In this document: positions 21,045-32,992 of the stretch, piece by piece | How positions within the stretch are numbered: position 1 is the stretch's first letter | How the letters are laid out: every line of letters begins with the position of its first letter | From: Arthrobotrys musiformis | Taxonomy: Eukaryota; Ascomycota; Orbiliomycetes; Orbiliales; Orbiliaceae | Length of the DNA: 64,000 bases | Direction: 5' to 3' | Assembly (NCBI GenBank): GCA_036971715.1 | Contig: JAVHJL010000009.1 | Location: 1,550,001 to 1,614,000, forward strand | Program-made: the position numbers and the translations under genes | The notes under the pieces: generated by a model | The model's input: the letters and a program-made list of their open reading frames with translations, nothing else | Databases searched by the model: none | What the model was told of the DNA's origin: nothing

Positions 21045-23747
21045 TTACTCTACAGTAACCGACTTGGCCAAGTTTCTGGGGAAGTCCACATTAAGGCCCT
21101 CCAGAACAGCCAGCCAGTAGGCAATCAACTGCAGTGGGAGGACGTTCAAGATACCCTGAAGAACGTCCACCGTCTGCGGCACCTCGATCCGCTCGCATTG
21201 CTCGTGGGCAAAGGCTTCGTCTCCCTCGGCGCAAATCACAATAGGACGGCCGCCACGGGCGATAACTATATTCAAATATCAGCATTCATTCTACCTAGAT
21301 TAACCGAAAGGTAAAGAAAAAAGAAACATACCCTGCTGGTAAGCATTCAGCGACTTGGCGAAAATGTCATCGCGGGTCAGGATCATGATGATGGGCAAGT
21401 TCTCATCAACAAGCGCCAAAACACCGTGCTTCAATTCACCGGACATGACCGCCTCGCAATGCAAGTACGAAATTTCCTTGATCTTCAAGGCTCCCTCGAG
21501 AGCTGTCGCGAACTGGTGACCACGTCCCAGCAACAACAGCGACTTCTGACCCTGGAAGAACCTCTTGCACATATCCTTGATGGCGTCATTTTGGTCCAGG
21601 AGAGTCTTTATCTGTCCTGAAATACGCCCGAGACCCTCCATGATCTCCGCTCGCTTCTTCGCCTTGGATGCTCGATCTTCGCTCAAGCTCAACGCAAACA
21701 TAACAAGTGCGATGTATTGAGATGTGTAGGCCTTGGTCGAGGCAACACCGATCTCCGGTCCAGCATTAATGTGAACACCGCAGTGCGTGAGCAAGGAGAT
21801 GGAAGAACCGACAACGTTGACGATACCAACGCAAAGAGCTCCCCTCTCCAAGCAAAATCTCAGAGCCATGAGGGAGTCAGCAGTTTCACCGGACTGGGAA
21901 ACAAAGACGCAGGTATCGTCTCGGAAGACTGGGGCCTGTCGGTCCAAAAAGTCTGACGCCAACTCAACCGCGATGGGGATTTCAGTCAATTCCTCAAAGA
22001 TGCCACGGACGGCCATGCAAGAGTGATAGGAGGTACCACATGCGATGAAAATAATGCGTCGGCAACGTCTGATAGTGGAAATAAATCTACTAAGTCCACC
22101 GAGAGTCACTGTCTTGTTTTCGAGATCCAGACGACCACGCATGGTGTTGACGACGGACTCTGGCTGCTCGAAGATTTCCTTCTGCATGAAGTGCTCGAAT
22201 TTACCCTTCATGATCTCCTGAAGCTCCATCTCGAGGGTCTGGATGCTGCGGACTGCGCTAGTAGTTCCTTCATCCTTCTTCATACGATGGATGTTGAGCT
22301 GACCCTCATGGATGTGAGCAATATCATCGTCCTCAAGGTAGAGGACCTTCTTGGTGTGCTCAATAATGGCAGAGGGATCGGAGCTGAGGAAGAACTCGGC
22401 GGGTTCCGGCAGACCATTATCGCTGAGGAAGGCGCGAGATTGCGACCTGTGGAGGAGGGATTTGTCGGGAGGGGCGAGGAGGGTGTTTGATTTTTTGGCG
22501 GCGAGGTTGTGGCTGGCCTTTTCAGGGGAGAGGGCAGCACCCTCGAGCTCGGAGTATTCAACATCAACGAAGTCGACCTTAAGCTTCTTGCTTGTCTTTA
22601 CACCGATGACGAGCGGGGAACCCCTTCTAGCGGCAATGACCTCATGGGGGAAGTGGGTGGACTTGATCAGCAGACCGAAAGCGCCTTCGAGTTCCTTAAT
22701 AATAGCTTTGGCGAGGGTGGTGAAGTCGATTCCCGGGTTTGTGTCGTAGATGAATTTGGCGAGTTTGGCGATGCACTCAGTGTCGGTTTCGGTCTCGAAC
22801 TTGAGGCCTTTAGACTCGAGAACGGACTTGAGTTCCTTGTAGTTGGTGATGATGCCGTTGTGGACGACCGTGAACTCGAAGTTCGGGTCAGACCTGTTTT
22901 CCCACCGTCAGTTACATTGTTCTATACCATTCTACGCGTGGATATACCGGATATGTATGTATATGTGTGCGTATATAGGGATATAGGGAGGAGAAATACC
23001 TGTGAGGATGGCAGTTGAGACGGGAGGGCTTGCCGTGGGTGGCCCAACGGGTGTGGGAGATGGCGGCGTGGGAGACGAAAGTGGCCTCTGGGTCGGGATT
23101 GGCCTCCTCGATGAGCTGACGGAGCTTGATAACCTTGCCGACCTCCTTGAAGGAGAAGGTTTCGCCCTCCTTATCACCGTCAACAACGAGACCCGCGGAG
23201 TCGTAACCTCTGTACTCGAGTCGTGACAGGCCTTTTTTCCCAAATATTAGCACCAATACTCCCGAGCCATAGCATGTATAGTAGTATCGATAGTAACAAC
23301 ACACAAGAGTGCATGTGGAGTACAGGGAACACGCCCAGAATAGCGGGGCAGCAGCCAGCAACGAGTACCAGATACAAAACACCAAACACCAAACACCAGC
23401 CAGCCAGCTCCACCAAACAGCAGCTGCAGAACAGAACAACCAACCAACCAAGCTACAAGTGCAGCTGCAGGCGTGTGGAATGGAATGCTGCTGGTGACAC
23501 GGTGGATTTTTTGAAGCTGTGACAATAGAGAGAGAGAAAGGAACTGACCTTGAAGGACACACTCGAGGATGAACTTTCGGTCTCGCTCAACGAGATAGTT
23601 CAAGTAGCCAAAGATTCCACTACGCGCCAGTTTATTAGCTATCCCTTATCTATCTCCTCTTTATCTCTCCATCCACAGAACTAGCAGAGTAGCAGTCCAT
23701 TGGTGGTGAATTGAAGCTGCAGACGGGGCAATTGGGACGTACCACAT
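21045..23747 (-). CDS. GFA1: Glutamine-fructose-6-phosphate aminotransferase (isomerizing)
   Basis: Exons on the minus strand: 23747-23743, 23619-23549, 23231-23000, 22893-21332 and 21265-21045; 2091 nt, 696 residues, the usual fungal size. The enzyme makes glucosamine-6-phosphate from fructose-6-phosphate and glutamine, the first step to UDP-GlcNAc and chitin, in the cytosol. The N-terminal class II glutaminase domain starts MCGIFGYLNYLVERD, with Cys2 as nucleophile, then LEYRGYDSAG, HTRWATHGKPS and FTVVHNGIITNY. Two SIS domains follow (FIACGTSYHSC, VSQSGETADS; LLLGRGHQFATALEGALKIKE, SGELKHGVLALVDE), ending in the typical DFPRNLAKSVTVE. The first exon is only ATGTG, so the Cys2 codon is split (TG|T) by a 123-nt intron with a GTACGT donor. 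Intron 2 is long (317 nt). Confidence 0.95.
23743..23747 (-). other. GFA1: GFA1 coding exon 1, 5 nt (ATGTG)
   Basis: ATGTG is followed at once by GTACGT (23742-23737). The next exon begins T-GGA-ATC after a GTAG acceptor (23620), producing M-C-G-I-F-G, the invariant start of class II glutaminases. Upstream 5' UTR sequence makes the transcribed exon longer; only its coding part is 5 nt. Confidence 0.8.
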
Positions 23748-23775
23748 GTTGACTAGCTGGTGACTGTGATATTAG

Positions 23776-23863
23776 TGACGGTGGTAGTGGTAGCAGTGAT
23801 GGTGATGACGGTAGTGGTGATGATTTTGGTGATGGTAGTGGTTGGAGGAGTGTTGGTGATTGA
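23776..23863. repeat. GGTGAT/GGTAGT-type imperfect microsatellite
   Basis: Degenerate trinucleotide array (GTG, GAT, GGT and AGT units) 29-116 nt upstream of the GFA1 ATG. On the transcribed strand it reads as CAC/ATC/ACC units, so it probably lies in the 5' UTR or core promoter. Confidence 0.6.
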
Positions 23864-26741
23864 TCGAGGTGAAGTTGTTCGGGTGAAAGGTCGGTGGTAG
23901 AAAGAGACTAGTTGGCTGGCTGGCTGCTGGCTGTTTATGCGGCGGTTTGAACGTTTCCAGCTGCAACCACAACTGCCTTTATTAGCTGCTTATTAGCTTA
24001 TTAACGACCGTATCAACGAGATATTCCCAACAGACACGGACACGGGCACGGGCACAGGTATGAAGTAAGTAGCTAGCCTTCTTTCTATCAGAGGACGAGT
24101 AGGAGAATAGGATAGCAGGAAGACAGGAGGAGAGGAGAGCAGAGGGAGGACTGGAATGCAGGAGTATCAGAGAGTGGGGGAGAGGAAGCTAATTTATAGC
24201 TGCTGCTGCCGAAGCTAGGAATCCGAGCTGAAGGGGGGCTTATTTACACTTTTACTCAAAGATGACCAAATCGATGATTGCTCTTCTCCCTCTTTCTCTC
24301 CTATCTGGCAAATCGATTGGAGAAGGTGAGGTTGAGTATAAAACAGCCACTGCCTCAGTTTCGGTCTGATCAAACGGTGCTGTGCAGCTGCGAGCTGCTC
24401 GAGCTGCTCGAAATAGTACTTGTATGTGCCCAAGCAACTATGCTCGAATCAAGGCGAGGGCCTTCAGCACGCACGTTTGTCCACCCGCCGTCCAATGAGA
24501 CGATTTGGCCGAAAGCCGGAGTCCCAAAGCGCAGACCAGACACAAACCTGGCCGATAGGGCTGATGGCTGATGACAAGCGAATCGAACCACCACCACCAG
24601 TGCACAGCTTCAACTTCCTAGTTCCTCGCTGCTGCGATACTCTCTACGCTATATATGTAGTATAGTGGAGAAGGAGTGTAGGATTCTCTATTTTCCCCTA
24701 AATCGGCAATATGGAGAGGCAGAGAGGGGCAAAGGAAAGGAAAGGAAAGGAATAACGGGAACGGAAAAGGAATACGGGCTGAGAAATCTTGTATATATAA
24801 GCTGAGCTGATCTGACTTTCTCCAAGCTTGGAGATACCCCCAGAACGCCGCAGAATATCCTTCTACCGTGCCTCAATTGCTCCGATGGTCCATATTCGAC
24901 CGTTCTCGTAGATAGATGGGTGGATGCTATTATGTAATGGATTGGGTGGAATATGTGCTAACATACCTGATATCACAGAATACACGCGTGAAAGAATAAA
25001 GAATAACTATAGAATAATGCTGAACGAACGAGGGAATCGATGGTGCTTTACTCCATCAGTCAGGGACATCCCCTCTCTCTTTATACACCCCCATCGAATC
25101 GCCATCTAGACCTTCTACCAACTGCTCCAAAGCTAGCTCCAATACATTCCAATGGGCGTACTCTCTATTGGGGTCCTAATTGCGCTGCTATTTTCAGAGC
25201 ACGCCCATCTGCCAAGCGGAGGGGCCTAGGGGGTCCCCCCGGCCAAGGGTGGAGAAACGTCCCAAGGAAAAAAGCAACTCTGCCCTTTTTTCTTTTCTTT
25301 CCTTCTTTTTCCTCTCTTCGCGAACGGAAACTTGCAGCTCGCATTCGAAAGTTCACCTTTCTTTGCACGTCCATGGTAAGTAGCTTCCTTGCGGTTGTAC
25401 AGGTTCATGTGAAATTCCAGCCAACGTATGTACAGTGTGCACTACATACATTCCACATGCACATGCTCCCCCTTGATCGCCCATTTCCACTCTCAAGTGC
25501 ATAGTCATTATATCTTACCGTCTACCAGATTCATCTATACGTTACTATTATAAATTTTATGAAAAGAAAAAAAAACCTCATCCCAGAGTTTATGTTTGGT
25601 GTCCAGGGAAGAGAACAAGCTTTGACCACCCAAAAACGACCGCGATCAAGAAAAAAAAACCGTCTGCAATGCCGCAAGCATGACATCCCTCCCGTCTCAA
25701 CCTACCGAAACCAGCTATCCTCCAACAATTCCTTCTTGCGATCATATCGAATACAGAGTACTCTGTACAGCCCGGCAAGCCCGAGTCCCCACTCCCTTCT
25801 TCGTCTTCCATTGAGACAGAAGAGTTGGAGAAAGGGAAGTCCAAACCTTTGTTTTCTATATTTACCCACACTCACAAATGTCACCTCTCAATCTCCGCTC
25901 GCCCCCCAAAGTAGCTTATTTTTGTCTCATACTTTTTTCCCTACCACCTGCAAGGAACCAGAAAACTCTGCTTGGCTCAGGCCAAGACACTGAAAAAAAG
26001 TCAATTTATAGATTTTTGAGTCCCGCCACCGAGCTGTTGATGATGTAAACAATCTATTCTTCGAGACCAGACGTATTGATAAGGAGAGATATCAGGAGAT
26101 ATATGGCCCGCATATTTCTGGCTGACGGCATCTCGCAGATGTTTAATTGCTGTGGGGCCAATGCAGCGCAACGAAGCTAAGCCTCACGGTATCATCCGAA
26201 ATACCACACTCAACGCAAAGACCTTATTTCGTAAATATGATCATGACAGAGTATCAACTTTGACGCGATCCGGCCGTATTAATATCCAGTAACTACTGAA
26301 TGTTTGCGGTACCAATGCATTCTATTCGCTGGTTATAGAAATACCTATAATTTATAGAGATACTACAAGGAGATAGAAACTATCGTAATTATTCTCACCA
26401 CATGCATATTAATAACACGATATATGTATGATATGCCACGCCCGATCCGCACATGGCGAAAATACTCCCTATTTCCAGACCAAATGCCATCTTTACCCCT
26501 CCTCGAGGCCTCTTCTATTCACATTCTATCCTTTAGACAGGCCTCATGGTCATACATCCATCGCCCGGCGTAAATCTATCGCGACTACCAAATTCATACA
26601 CAACCCCTCCTTCTCACAAATGAATAACAAGCTATAGCCAGTCATATGATCATACCAGTCGCATGCCCTCAATAATCCATAACTATAACCCATCTCTAGA
26701 AAGTAACTTCTCGAAAAAGAAAAGAGAAAGAAGGGGAAATA
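23864..26741. other. Intergenic region upstream of GFA1
   Basis: About 2.9 kb holding the GFA1 promoter and the promoter of the small gene at 26742. There are many short ORFs on both strands (24.2-25.9 kb), none with a recognisable domain or a consistent intron chain. A short GAGCTGCTC direct repeat lies near 24391-24410. I see no RNA gene. Confidence 0.45.
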
Positions 26742-27293
26742 ATGCCCCCCAAACGCTCGAGCTCCGCAGCTCTAAAACCCCGCGCCTCCAGATCCAAAGT
26801 CTCAAAACCAACTCCCCCTTCCACCCCGAGGAAATCTCCACGAGCCTACACCCCGCGCAAAACGAAGTCTAGATCTGTACCTGCCATAAATACTACACCC
26901 TCTCGCACACCCTCCGCAAAATCCGATGACCGTCCTATACCCACCAGAGGTACCCCTCCCTCCCCTATATAATTATAATACAATATATAAAAGCTAATAC
27001 ATCCAAAAGCCACCCGCCAAAAGAAAAAAGTAAGCACAAAGGGCACCAGCATATCTCCAATCAACGACACCCCATCTCCACCAGACACCCCGACTCCAGA
27101 TCGCGGAAGGAGGAATACTTCAATAGCTACAATTACAAAAGAAGAGGAAGTAACGGGCTTTTACGGCTTGGGGTTTGTAAGAAGTGTTACGCAGCAGGCA
27201 CGGGATTTTTTCTCCGGATGGGGGTATCCGTTCGGAAAGGCTAAGGTTGAGAAACGACGGCCGGGGAGGAAGAAGGGGGCTAGAAGGAAGTAA
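26742..27293 (+). CDS. Small basic orphan protein, two exons
   Basis: Exons 26742-26949 and 27010-27293 give 163 residues. The 60-nt intron has a GTACCC donor, a GCTAATAC branch region and an AAAAG acceptor, and phase 1 closes. Exon 1 is rich in Lys, Arg, Ser, Pro and Thr (MPPKRSSSAALKPRASRSK, several TPR and SPR phrases). Exon 2 has a distinct folded-looking segment, VTGFYGLGFVRSVTQQARDF followed by FSGWGYPFGK, and a terminal basic cluster RRPGRKKGARRK that could be a nuclear localisation signal or bind nucleic acid. I do not recognise the family. It converges on the serine dehydratase gene with 289 nt between stop codons. Support comes from the intron restoring a 94-codon open frame and from the sharp change in composition. 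Confidence 0.65.
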
Positions 27294-27582
27294 TCTTGTG
27301 TTGCTTGGTATTGAGATGTTGGTTAAAGTTATTGGCGGTTCGGATGTGGCGTTAAAGTGGGGTTTTATATGAGGATAGAATGGTTTATTAAAACGCTGGA
27401 TGACTTTGGACAAAAGTACGATTACATGCGGATAACAGACGCGGTTTAATACAACATCGAAATCAAAAGTATTTTTGTGGAAAACGCCGTGACAATACTC
27501 CCCCCTTCCCTGCCTTCCCTGTCGTTATATGAGCGGAAGGCGTGATGATAATTAAAGAAATCTATAAGTTTGGTGGTGGTTA

Positions 27583-28941
27583 CTACTTGCTTCCCAGCTT
27601 CCAGCGCCAGGACCACCGGGTCGGGTTCGAAGGTCTGGTGGGTGATGATGAAGATGTAGCCTTCTCCTTTGAGGGAACCTCCTTTGTGGTCTTCTTCGAT
27701 TCAACTGGCTTCGTATTGTCCTCCATGTTCTTGGCCTTTGCTTCCATCAGCATCTCCATCGTCACGTTCGACCCTAAACTCCATTAGCATCTCACACATA
27801 TATAATGTATATAAAGAAGGATGGAAATATATACCTCCACAAACAATCACAACCACCAAACTATCCTCCCTCAACTCCGGGCACGCCCGTCTCAGCGCCC
27901 CATTATAAACCGTAGCAACACTGACCCCACACGCATCCTCAACCAACAACCTCTCGTCCTCTGCCAACTTCACACACCCCATCAACGCCTCATCATCACT
28001 CAAAACCACACTTCTAACATCCAACCCCGCATCTCTACCACCATGTCTAGCATACTCCCAAGTCTGCTTACTCACCCTCCTCGCACCAAGACTTGTAGCG
28101 CGGGAGGTGATGGCGGGTAACATGTGGTGTTCATCCAGTAACATTGCTGTGGCTAGCGAATCCGCGCCCCGGGTTTCAACGGCAATGATGGGGACTGAAT
28201 CCCATCCATGGGCCTTCATTCCGGCGACTATTCCGTTGAATAACCCACCCCCGCCGACGGAGAAGATTATGGCGTCTGGAACTGGGTGGTCTTCAGGTAG
28301 TTGTGCGGCGAGTTCGGAGACGAGTGTCGAGTTTCCCTCCCATACATACGGATGACTATTTTCATAACCCAATTAGCCTTCGCCCCTTTCCAAGGGTTTA
28401 TACGCAGTTAAGTAAAGTAACATACTCAAACGGCGGACAATAAACCGCCCCATCATCCCCACTCATCAACTCCTCCCTCATAAACTCATCAGCCTCGATC
28501 AATCCGTCCCCAAAAACATGTAAATCGGCATCCATATCCCTAATATTGCTCTTCATCAAATCGCTCGTCCGTTTCGAAACAACGACTGTGGTGGGGACGC
28601 CGAGCATTTTTCCGGCTGTAGCGGCGGCGAGACCTGCGTTCCCGCCCGACGAACAATAGAATCGTGCGCGAGAGGGGTCCGGGAGGGCGGCGAGGGAGCG
28701 GAGGTACATGTTACCCATTCCGCGGGATTTGTAGGAGCCGGAGGGTTGAAGGTTTTCGAGTTTCATGTAGACCTTACTGTTTTTTTTTTCTCAATTAGTA
28801 TCAATATAAATGCATAGTTATACAAGCAAGTGTATATACATACCACCCCGCCGCAAGGCTCAATGCTTTAGACTGCTTCAACGGCGTCTGACACCATGGT
28901 AATTGCGGCTGCTGTGTGGAGGAAGGATACGCAATTGTCAT
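27583..28941 (-). CDS. L-serine/L-threonine dehydratase (PLP-dependent, CHA1/SDS type)
   Basis: Exons on the minus strand: 28941-28844, 28776-28426, 28355-27835 and 27773-27583; 1161 nt, 386 residues. The enzyme deaminates serine (and threonine) to pyruvate (2-oxobutyrate) plus ammonia. PLP motifs are in the expected order: LENLQPSGSYKSRG with the Schiff-base Lys at about residue 49, the phosphate-cup sequence SSGGNAGLAAA, and SVGGGGLFNGIVAG. All three introns have good signals (for example GTATGT donor with GGCTAATT branch), and phases 2/2/1 close to give AAGCKVYMK, PPFDHPYVWEG and VCGGGSNVTMEML. After the conserved end there is a hydrophilic tail of about 45 residues rich in Lys, Ser and Glu that is not part of the catalytic fold. 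Confidence 0.9.
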
Positions 28942-30927
28942 CTTGTTGAAAGAGAAATGATCTCAAGATTAAAAACAAAAATTAAAATAGTAATAAAAAG
29001 TCGAGGAAGTCGAGGAAGTCGAAGACGAGTATTCTATGAAAGCCGTTCTATCCGAAAATAAAAAAAAGAGGATTATGTATTTGTCGAAAAATGATAAAGA
29101 GGATATATCTCTTTCCCTCTCTTCTGACTCTAACTTGAAGCTTTCTTTGTGTCGCAGTTCCCAAAATCCAACAAAGCAGTACTAATTATAATAGAAGCAG
29201 GTGCAGATTGAAAGATAGATAACGAATAAACCCTCACGAAAATACACCCAGACAGATCCTTCACAGAATACTTATATAAGGCCGGTGCCGTATATAGTAT
29301 TTATAACCCCGGAATACAACGGTACCATATATAAGTTACTTTCCCTTATCAGTCACTCACTTCACCATACCCACCCGTTATCGCGACTTCAAAAAAAATA
29401 ACTCCAAGACATTTTTTTTATGGAGCACTGGGTCTGGTCCCCTGAACATATTCTATCATACTCATATTTCTTTTTCCGCATAGCTTCTAGCTCGAATTGC
29501 ACATACGGTTCCAGATTCAATCCTAAAGATAGGAAAATAAAAAACCACCCGGCCAAACGGCGAGGGCCCAACTTTAAATCCACAACGGTCAAGCTCCGAT
29601 CTCCGAAAACCCTCCACCTCCAACTGAAAAAGAAAAAGAAAAAAAAAAGCAAGTAGATAGAGAATAACTGCCTAATCGATCTAAAATCCTGCATACGGCA
29701 AAAAGCTGTCAAAGAAAATCTGGGGTAAAGGATTTTCTACTACTCTTTTTCCAGAGTAGGTAGTCTCGAGGTCTGAGTAAGTTTTTTTTCTTTCTGGGTG
29801 AAATGTTGGGGAACTCGTTTGGAAGCAGAAACTGGCCGTCGGAAAGACCGCATCTTATTGGATGCGAGTACGATATCATTCGCCATAGACTACTCTGCAC
29901 CCATGGTCGCATTTAAGGCTGCATTCAAGTCCAATCGAATACGAACCATAGTCATCATCTAGGAACTCCCCCAGCTCTCACTTTTTTCTCTCTCTGGTGA
30001 TGACTTACCCCTGACATAACTCGGACTACCGAACAAACCCCAGTCCGCCCGCCGCGAAGCTTTCGCGCAAAAGCCTAGCGACGCATACGGACGGCAATCC
30101 GCATGGGCCCAGCCATAGCTATGGGGTAATAGAATACGTAAAACACCTCGATGCAATATGCTATGGGGTAAGAGAAACGTAAGCCCCAAAGAAATATGGA
30201 ATGGCACAATTTTTTATACGGATTGGCTGGGCCACGAGCACGGCTGCACAGGTCGGGGCTCTTTCATTTTCCTTTGTCCGCTGCCGCATGCTAATGCTAG
30301 TGGTTGGCATCGATCGAGCTCTAGTTATTATGCACGCTGGCCGTGGGTCTGTGACAGGTCATATGGACTGTGAGCTTAATCTAACCTCTTCAGATTGATT
30401 CCTTCTTCTTCTTCTCCTCATCGTTGTTATATTGGAGCTCGAGCTCCGGCTTTGTGAACATGTTACACCAGAAAACTTCGGTAGATATCGGATTCCAAGT
30501 TCGAATCCCAAAGCGTAACCACCCGCCTGCCGCATATACAAACAACATCACCCATCCAAGCCCGGATGACCAACCGCTTCCACACAAAAATAGGTAAAAA
30601 CAGAAAGGAAAAAATGCCTTATGATACAAATGTAGACAAATATGCCATCATGACTTCGTGATCCATACCGCAAAATAAGATTATTGAATGAAAGGGGAAA
30701 AATGTGAATGGTCAACAAAAGAGACTAATTCGCAAAAAACCCAACGCCCGAAAAATGTCGAAAAGTATCCGAGAAGTCGCATCACGGATGTGGGCCGCCG
30801 CCCCGCCCATCTATTAGTTCGCTGTATTTTTTGGGTGTTTTCTCCACTGATAAACTGGGGAAGAAGAAAAAAGGTGACGCCTGATTTGTTGGGGAGAGAT
30901 AACGCAAAAGAAGACTAGACTTGCGTT
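28942..30927. other. Intergenic region
   Basis: Promoter of the serine dehydratase gene and 3' flank of the Esc2-like gene, about 2 kb. Contains A-rich stretches (28970-29070, 29620-29655) and an imperfect 22-nt direct repeat at 30119-30182. ORFs at 29.4-30.9 kb lack recognisable content. A GTTCGAATCC sequence near 30499 is not part of a tRNA. Confidence 0.45.
30119..30182. repeat. Imperfect 22-nt direct repeat
   Basis: CTATGGGGTAATAGAATACG (30119-30138, continuing TAA) recurs at 30161-30182 as CTATGGGGTAAGAGAAACG plus TAA, 42 nt apart start to start. Two substitutions are visible. Confidence 0.5.
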
Positions 30928-32358
30928 TCACCGTAGGACCACATCGATCTGGAACTCGTCCTCTATGTCTGCCTCTTCGAGAGTCATGTCCTCCTCTAGC
31001 TCTTCGCCATCGAAGTGGAGTTCGATTTCTGTTCCCTCGTCTAGTTTTCGCTCGTCGCGCATCTGCTCTATCACCTCACTAACTTTCATGCTCTAAGGCC
31101 CGCCTTGCATCAGTAGCTATCCGGATGGTGGGTCAGGGGTGGTTCAACTTACCGGCTGGACCTTTAGCTTCATTTCCTCGAAATGCTTTCCTTTTAACGT
31201 GATCTCTATCATCTGCGCATTCACCGCGACGCCGGTCACGACCTCTTCATCCTCGCCGTCGCTGGAAAGCTCTAATGCGTTTTCCCGCTCCTTCGCTGCT
31301 TCCTTCCGCTTCATCAATTCCTCATACTCCTCATCCCACATCGCATCAAAAAATACCCTGCACTCTTCAGGTTTAACCCCATTCTTCTCCTCCTGTTTCC
31401 CCTTCCCGCCAAAATACATCTTCCCGTTCTTGTCGAATTTGATGCCCAGGCTTTTGGGTACCGTCGAGTCGAAAACTCGGGTCTCGTTCTGCCAGACAAG
31501 AATCAATCGTTCGATCTGTTCGTCCGTGAACCCTTGCATTCGCGCCCAGACATCCCGTACTTTCCCCAAAGTCTGGCCGAATTTCCGATTGAACACCATA
31601 GGTTTCGTACCGGGTATCGCGCTGATGATGAGGATCTGGATGACGGTGTCCTTAAAGGCATCGTTGGGGTCTGTAGAGGCCGCTGATTGACTGGCTGGGA
31701 GTTGCGTGGATAGTGGAGGGGAGAAGACTCGCGATCTGGCTGCGACCTCTGCTGCGACTTCTGCCTTACTCTTGTTGAATGCCTCGAGGACTTTGTCTAT
31801 TTCGGAAGGGTCGATGAGTTCGACGGATGTCGTGGGGGTGAGTGTACGATCCCTTGCGTCTTTCCGTCGTAGCGGGTCGGTGTCATCTTCGTCGTCATCG
31901 TCGTCGATGAGAATGGCGGTTTTATCGTCACTCTTTCGGCGTTTCGAAGACCTTGTTGGTTCAGCAACCTTCTTTTTCTCCTCCTTCACGGCGGCGGCGG
32001 CAGTGGTCTTTGCTTTCCGCCGTCGGGCTTCGACTTCCTTTTGACGTTTCTCTTGTGAGATCTTTTGCATGCCGGCATGGACGTCCTTCGCACGGCCCCA
32101 GAAGTCGAGATCGTTGACTTCCCTCTTCCTCTCGACATCTCTTTGGGGTTGTGATGCCGGAGGTGATTCTTGGGATCCAGTTGGAGTCGTTAGGTCGATG
32201 GTGTTAGCTTGCGTTTGTGCCTGCGTCTGTGCCTGTGCCGGTGCCGGTGCGGATGCTGGAAGGGGAGTATCCGTAGCCGCGACTTTTTTGATCTCTGCCT
32301 TCTTGAAGTACATCTTCTTGATGACCGGCTTCTTCCTCTTTGGCTGCGAAGACTCCAT
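30928..32358 (-). CDS. Esc2/Rad60/NIP45-like protein with two SUMO-like domains
   Basis: Exons on the minus strand: 32358-31153 and 31092-30928; 456 residues. The 60-nt intron has a GTAAGT donor and a TTAG acceptor (phase 0). The N-terminal half is basic, then Gln/Ala-rich, then acidic (AILIDDDDDEDDTDP), and probably disordered; a hydrophobic stretch next to an acidic one is typical of SUMO-interacting motifs. Two SUMO-like domains follow: about 245-320 (VIQILIISAIPGTKPMVFNR to LGIKFD) and about 383-456 (MIEITLKGKHFEEMKLKV, then PSMKVSEVIEQMR and the terminal DEFQIDVVLR). That architecture matches the Rad60/Esc2/NIP45 family, which acts with SUMO and the Smc5/6 pathway in replication-fork repair and silencing in the nucleus. 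The terminal di-glycine of true SUMO is absent, as expected. It is divergent from the F-box gene at 32989. Confidence 0.82.
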
Positions 32359-32988
32359 GGTTTCCCGGATAATTGAATACCGGTTTTATTAAAAAAAGGA
32401 TAAAAGTTGGGTTATTTTTGTGAGAGGTAAGCGTCAATGTGTTCTGATGTAGTTGTGCTAGGGAATATTCTGGCGTGAAGAAGAATATTGGAGAAGTCGG
32501 AAGGGATATCTTCGAGATTGCATTGAACAGGCGCTTTTATGTACTGCCTGCCGCTTGCCGCTTGAGCTAGGACAAATATATAAAACGTGCCCCGAAGCCG
32601 TAGTTGGTAGTTTATCCTGGATTAGTCGGCAGTGCGAACCGGCTGGTGGTGTTTCGGGAGGTAATGGTGGATCTGGTTGGTCGATGGTACCGCAGTCGAT
32701 GGCGATGTGGTTGGTTGGTTGTGGTGAGAAAGGACAAAGGAAAAGGAAGAAACATGTCGCAGAATCGGGCAGAAAAGCCCGCGGGTTTGGGGCTCGAATG
32801 TGGTCACGTGAGTCTCCGCTTCGCCCTTTCTGCAGGCCAGACCCAACATGCAGCCCACAACTAGCGACTACCATCCACATATGGGGAACCCTGACTAGTC
32901 ATGACTTCATGAGGGTCGATATGCCCTCAATCACGGGAGTTGGCAACTTCAACGGAACCGCATATATCTAGCTCACACATATGTCCTT
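32359..32988. other. Divergent promoter region
   Basis: 630 nt shared by the Esc2-like gene (minus) and the F-box gene (plus). ORFs on both strands at 32.45-32.97 kb have no recognisable content. Confidence 0.5.
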
Positions 32989-32992
32989 ATGA
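32981..32992 (+). promoter_or_regulatory. Minimal uORF overlapping the F-box start codon
   Basis: ATG-TCC-TTA-TGA (32981-32992): its stop TGA shares two bases with the main ATG at 32989-32991 (arrangement ATGA). If transcribed, ribosomes initiating here would terminate exactly on the main start codon. Transcription start is unknown, so this is a candidate only. Confidence 0.35.

Noticed and set aside
27250..27290. AT-hook in the small basic protein
   Set aside because: RRPGRKKG resembles but does not match the RGRP core, so only a generic basic cluster is claimed.
30481..30530. GTTCGAATCC resembling a tRNA T-arm
   Set aside because: The flanking five bases do not pair into a T-stem, and no acceptor or anticodon arm can be drawn.
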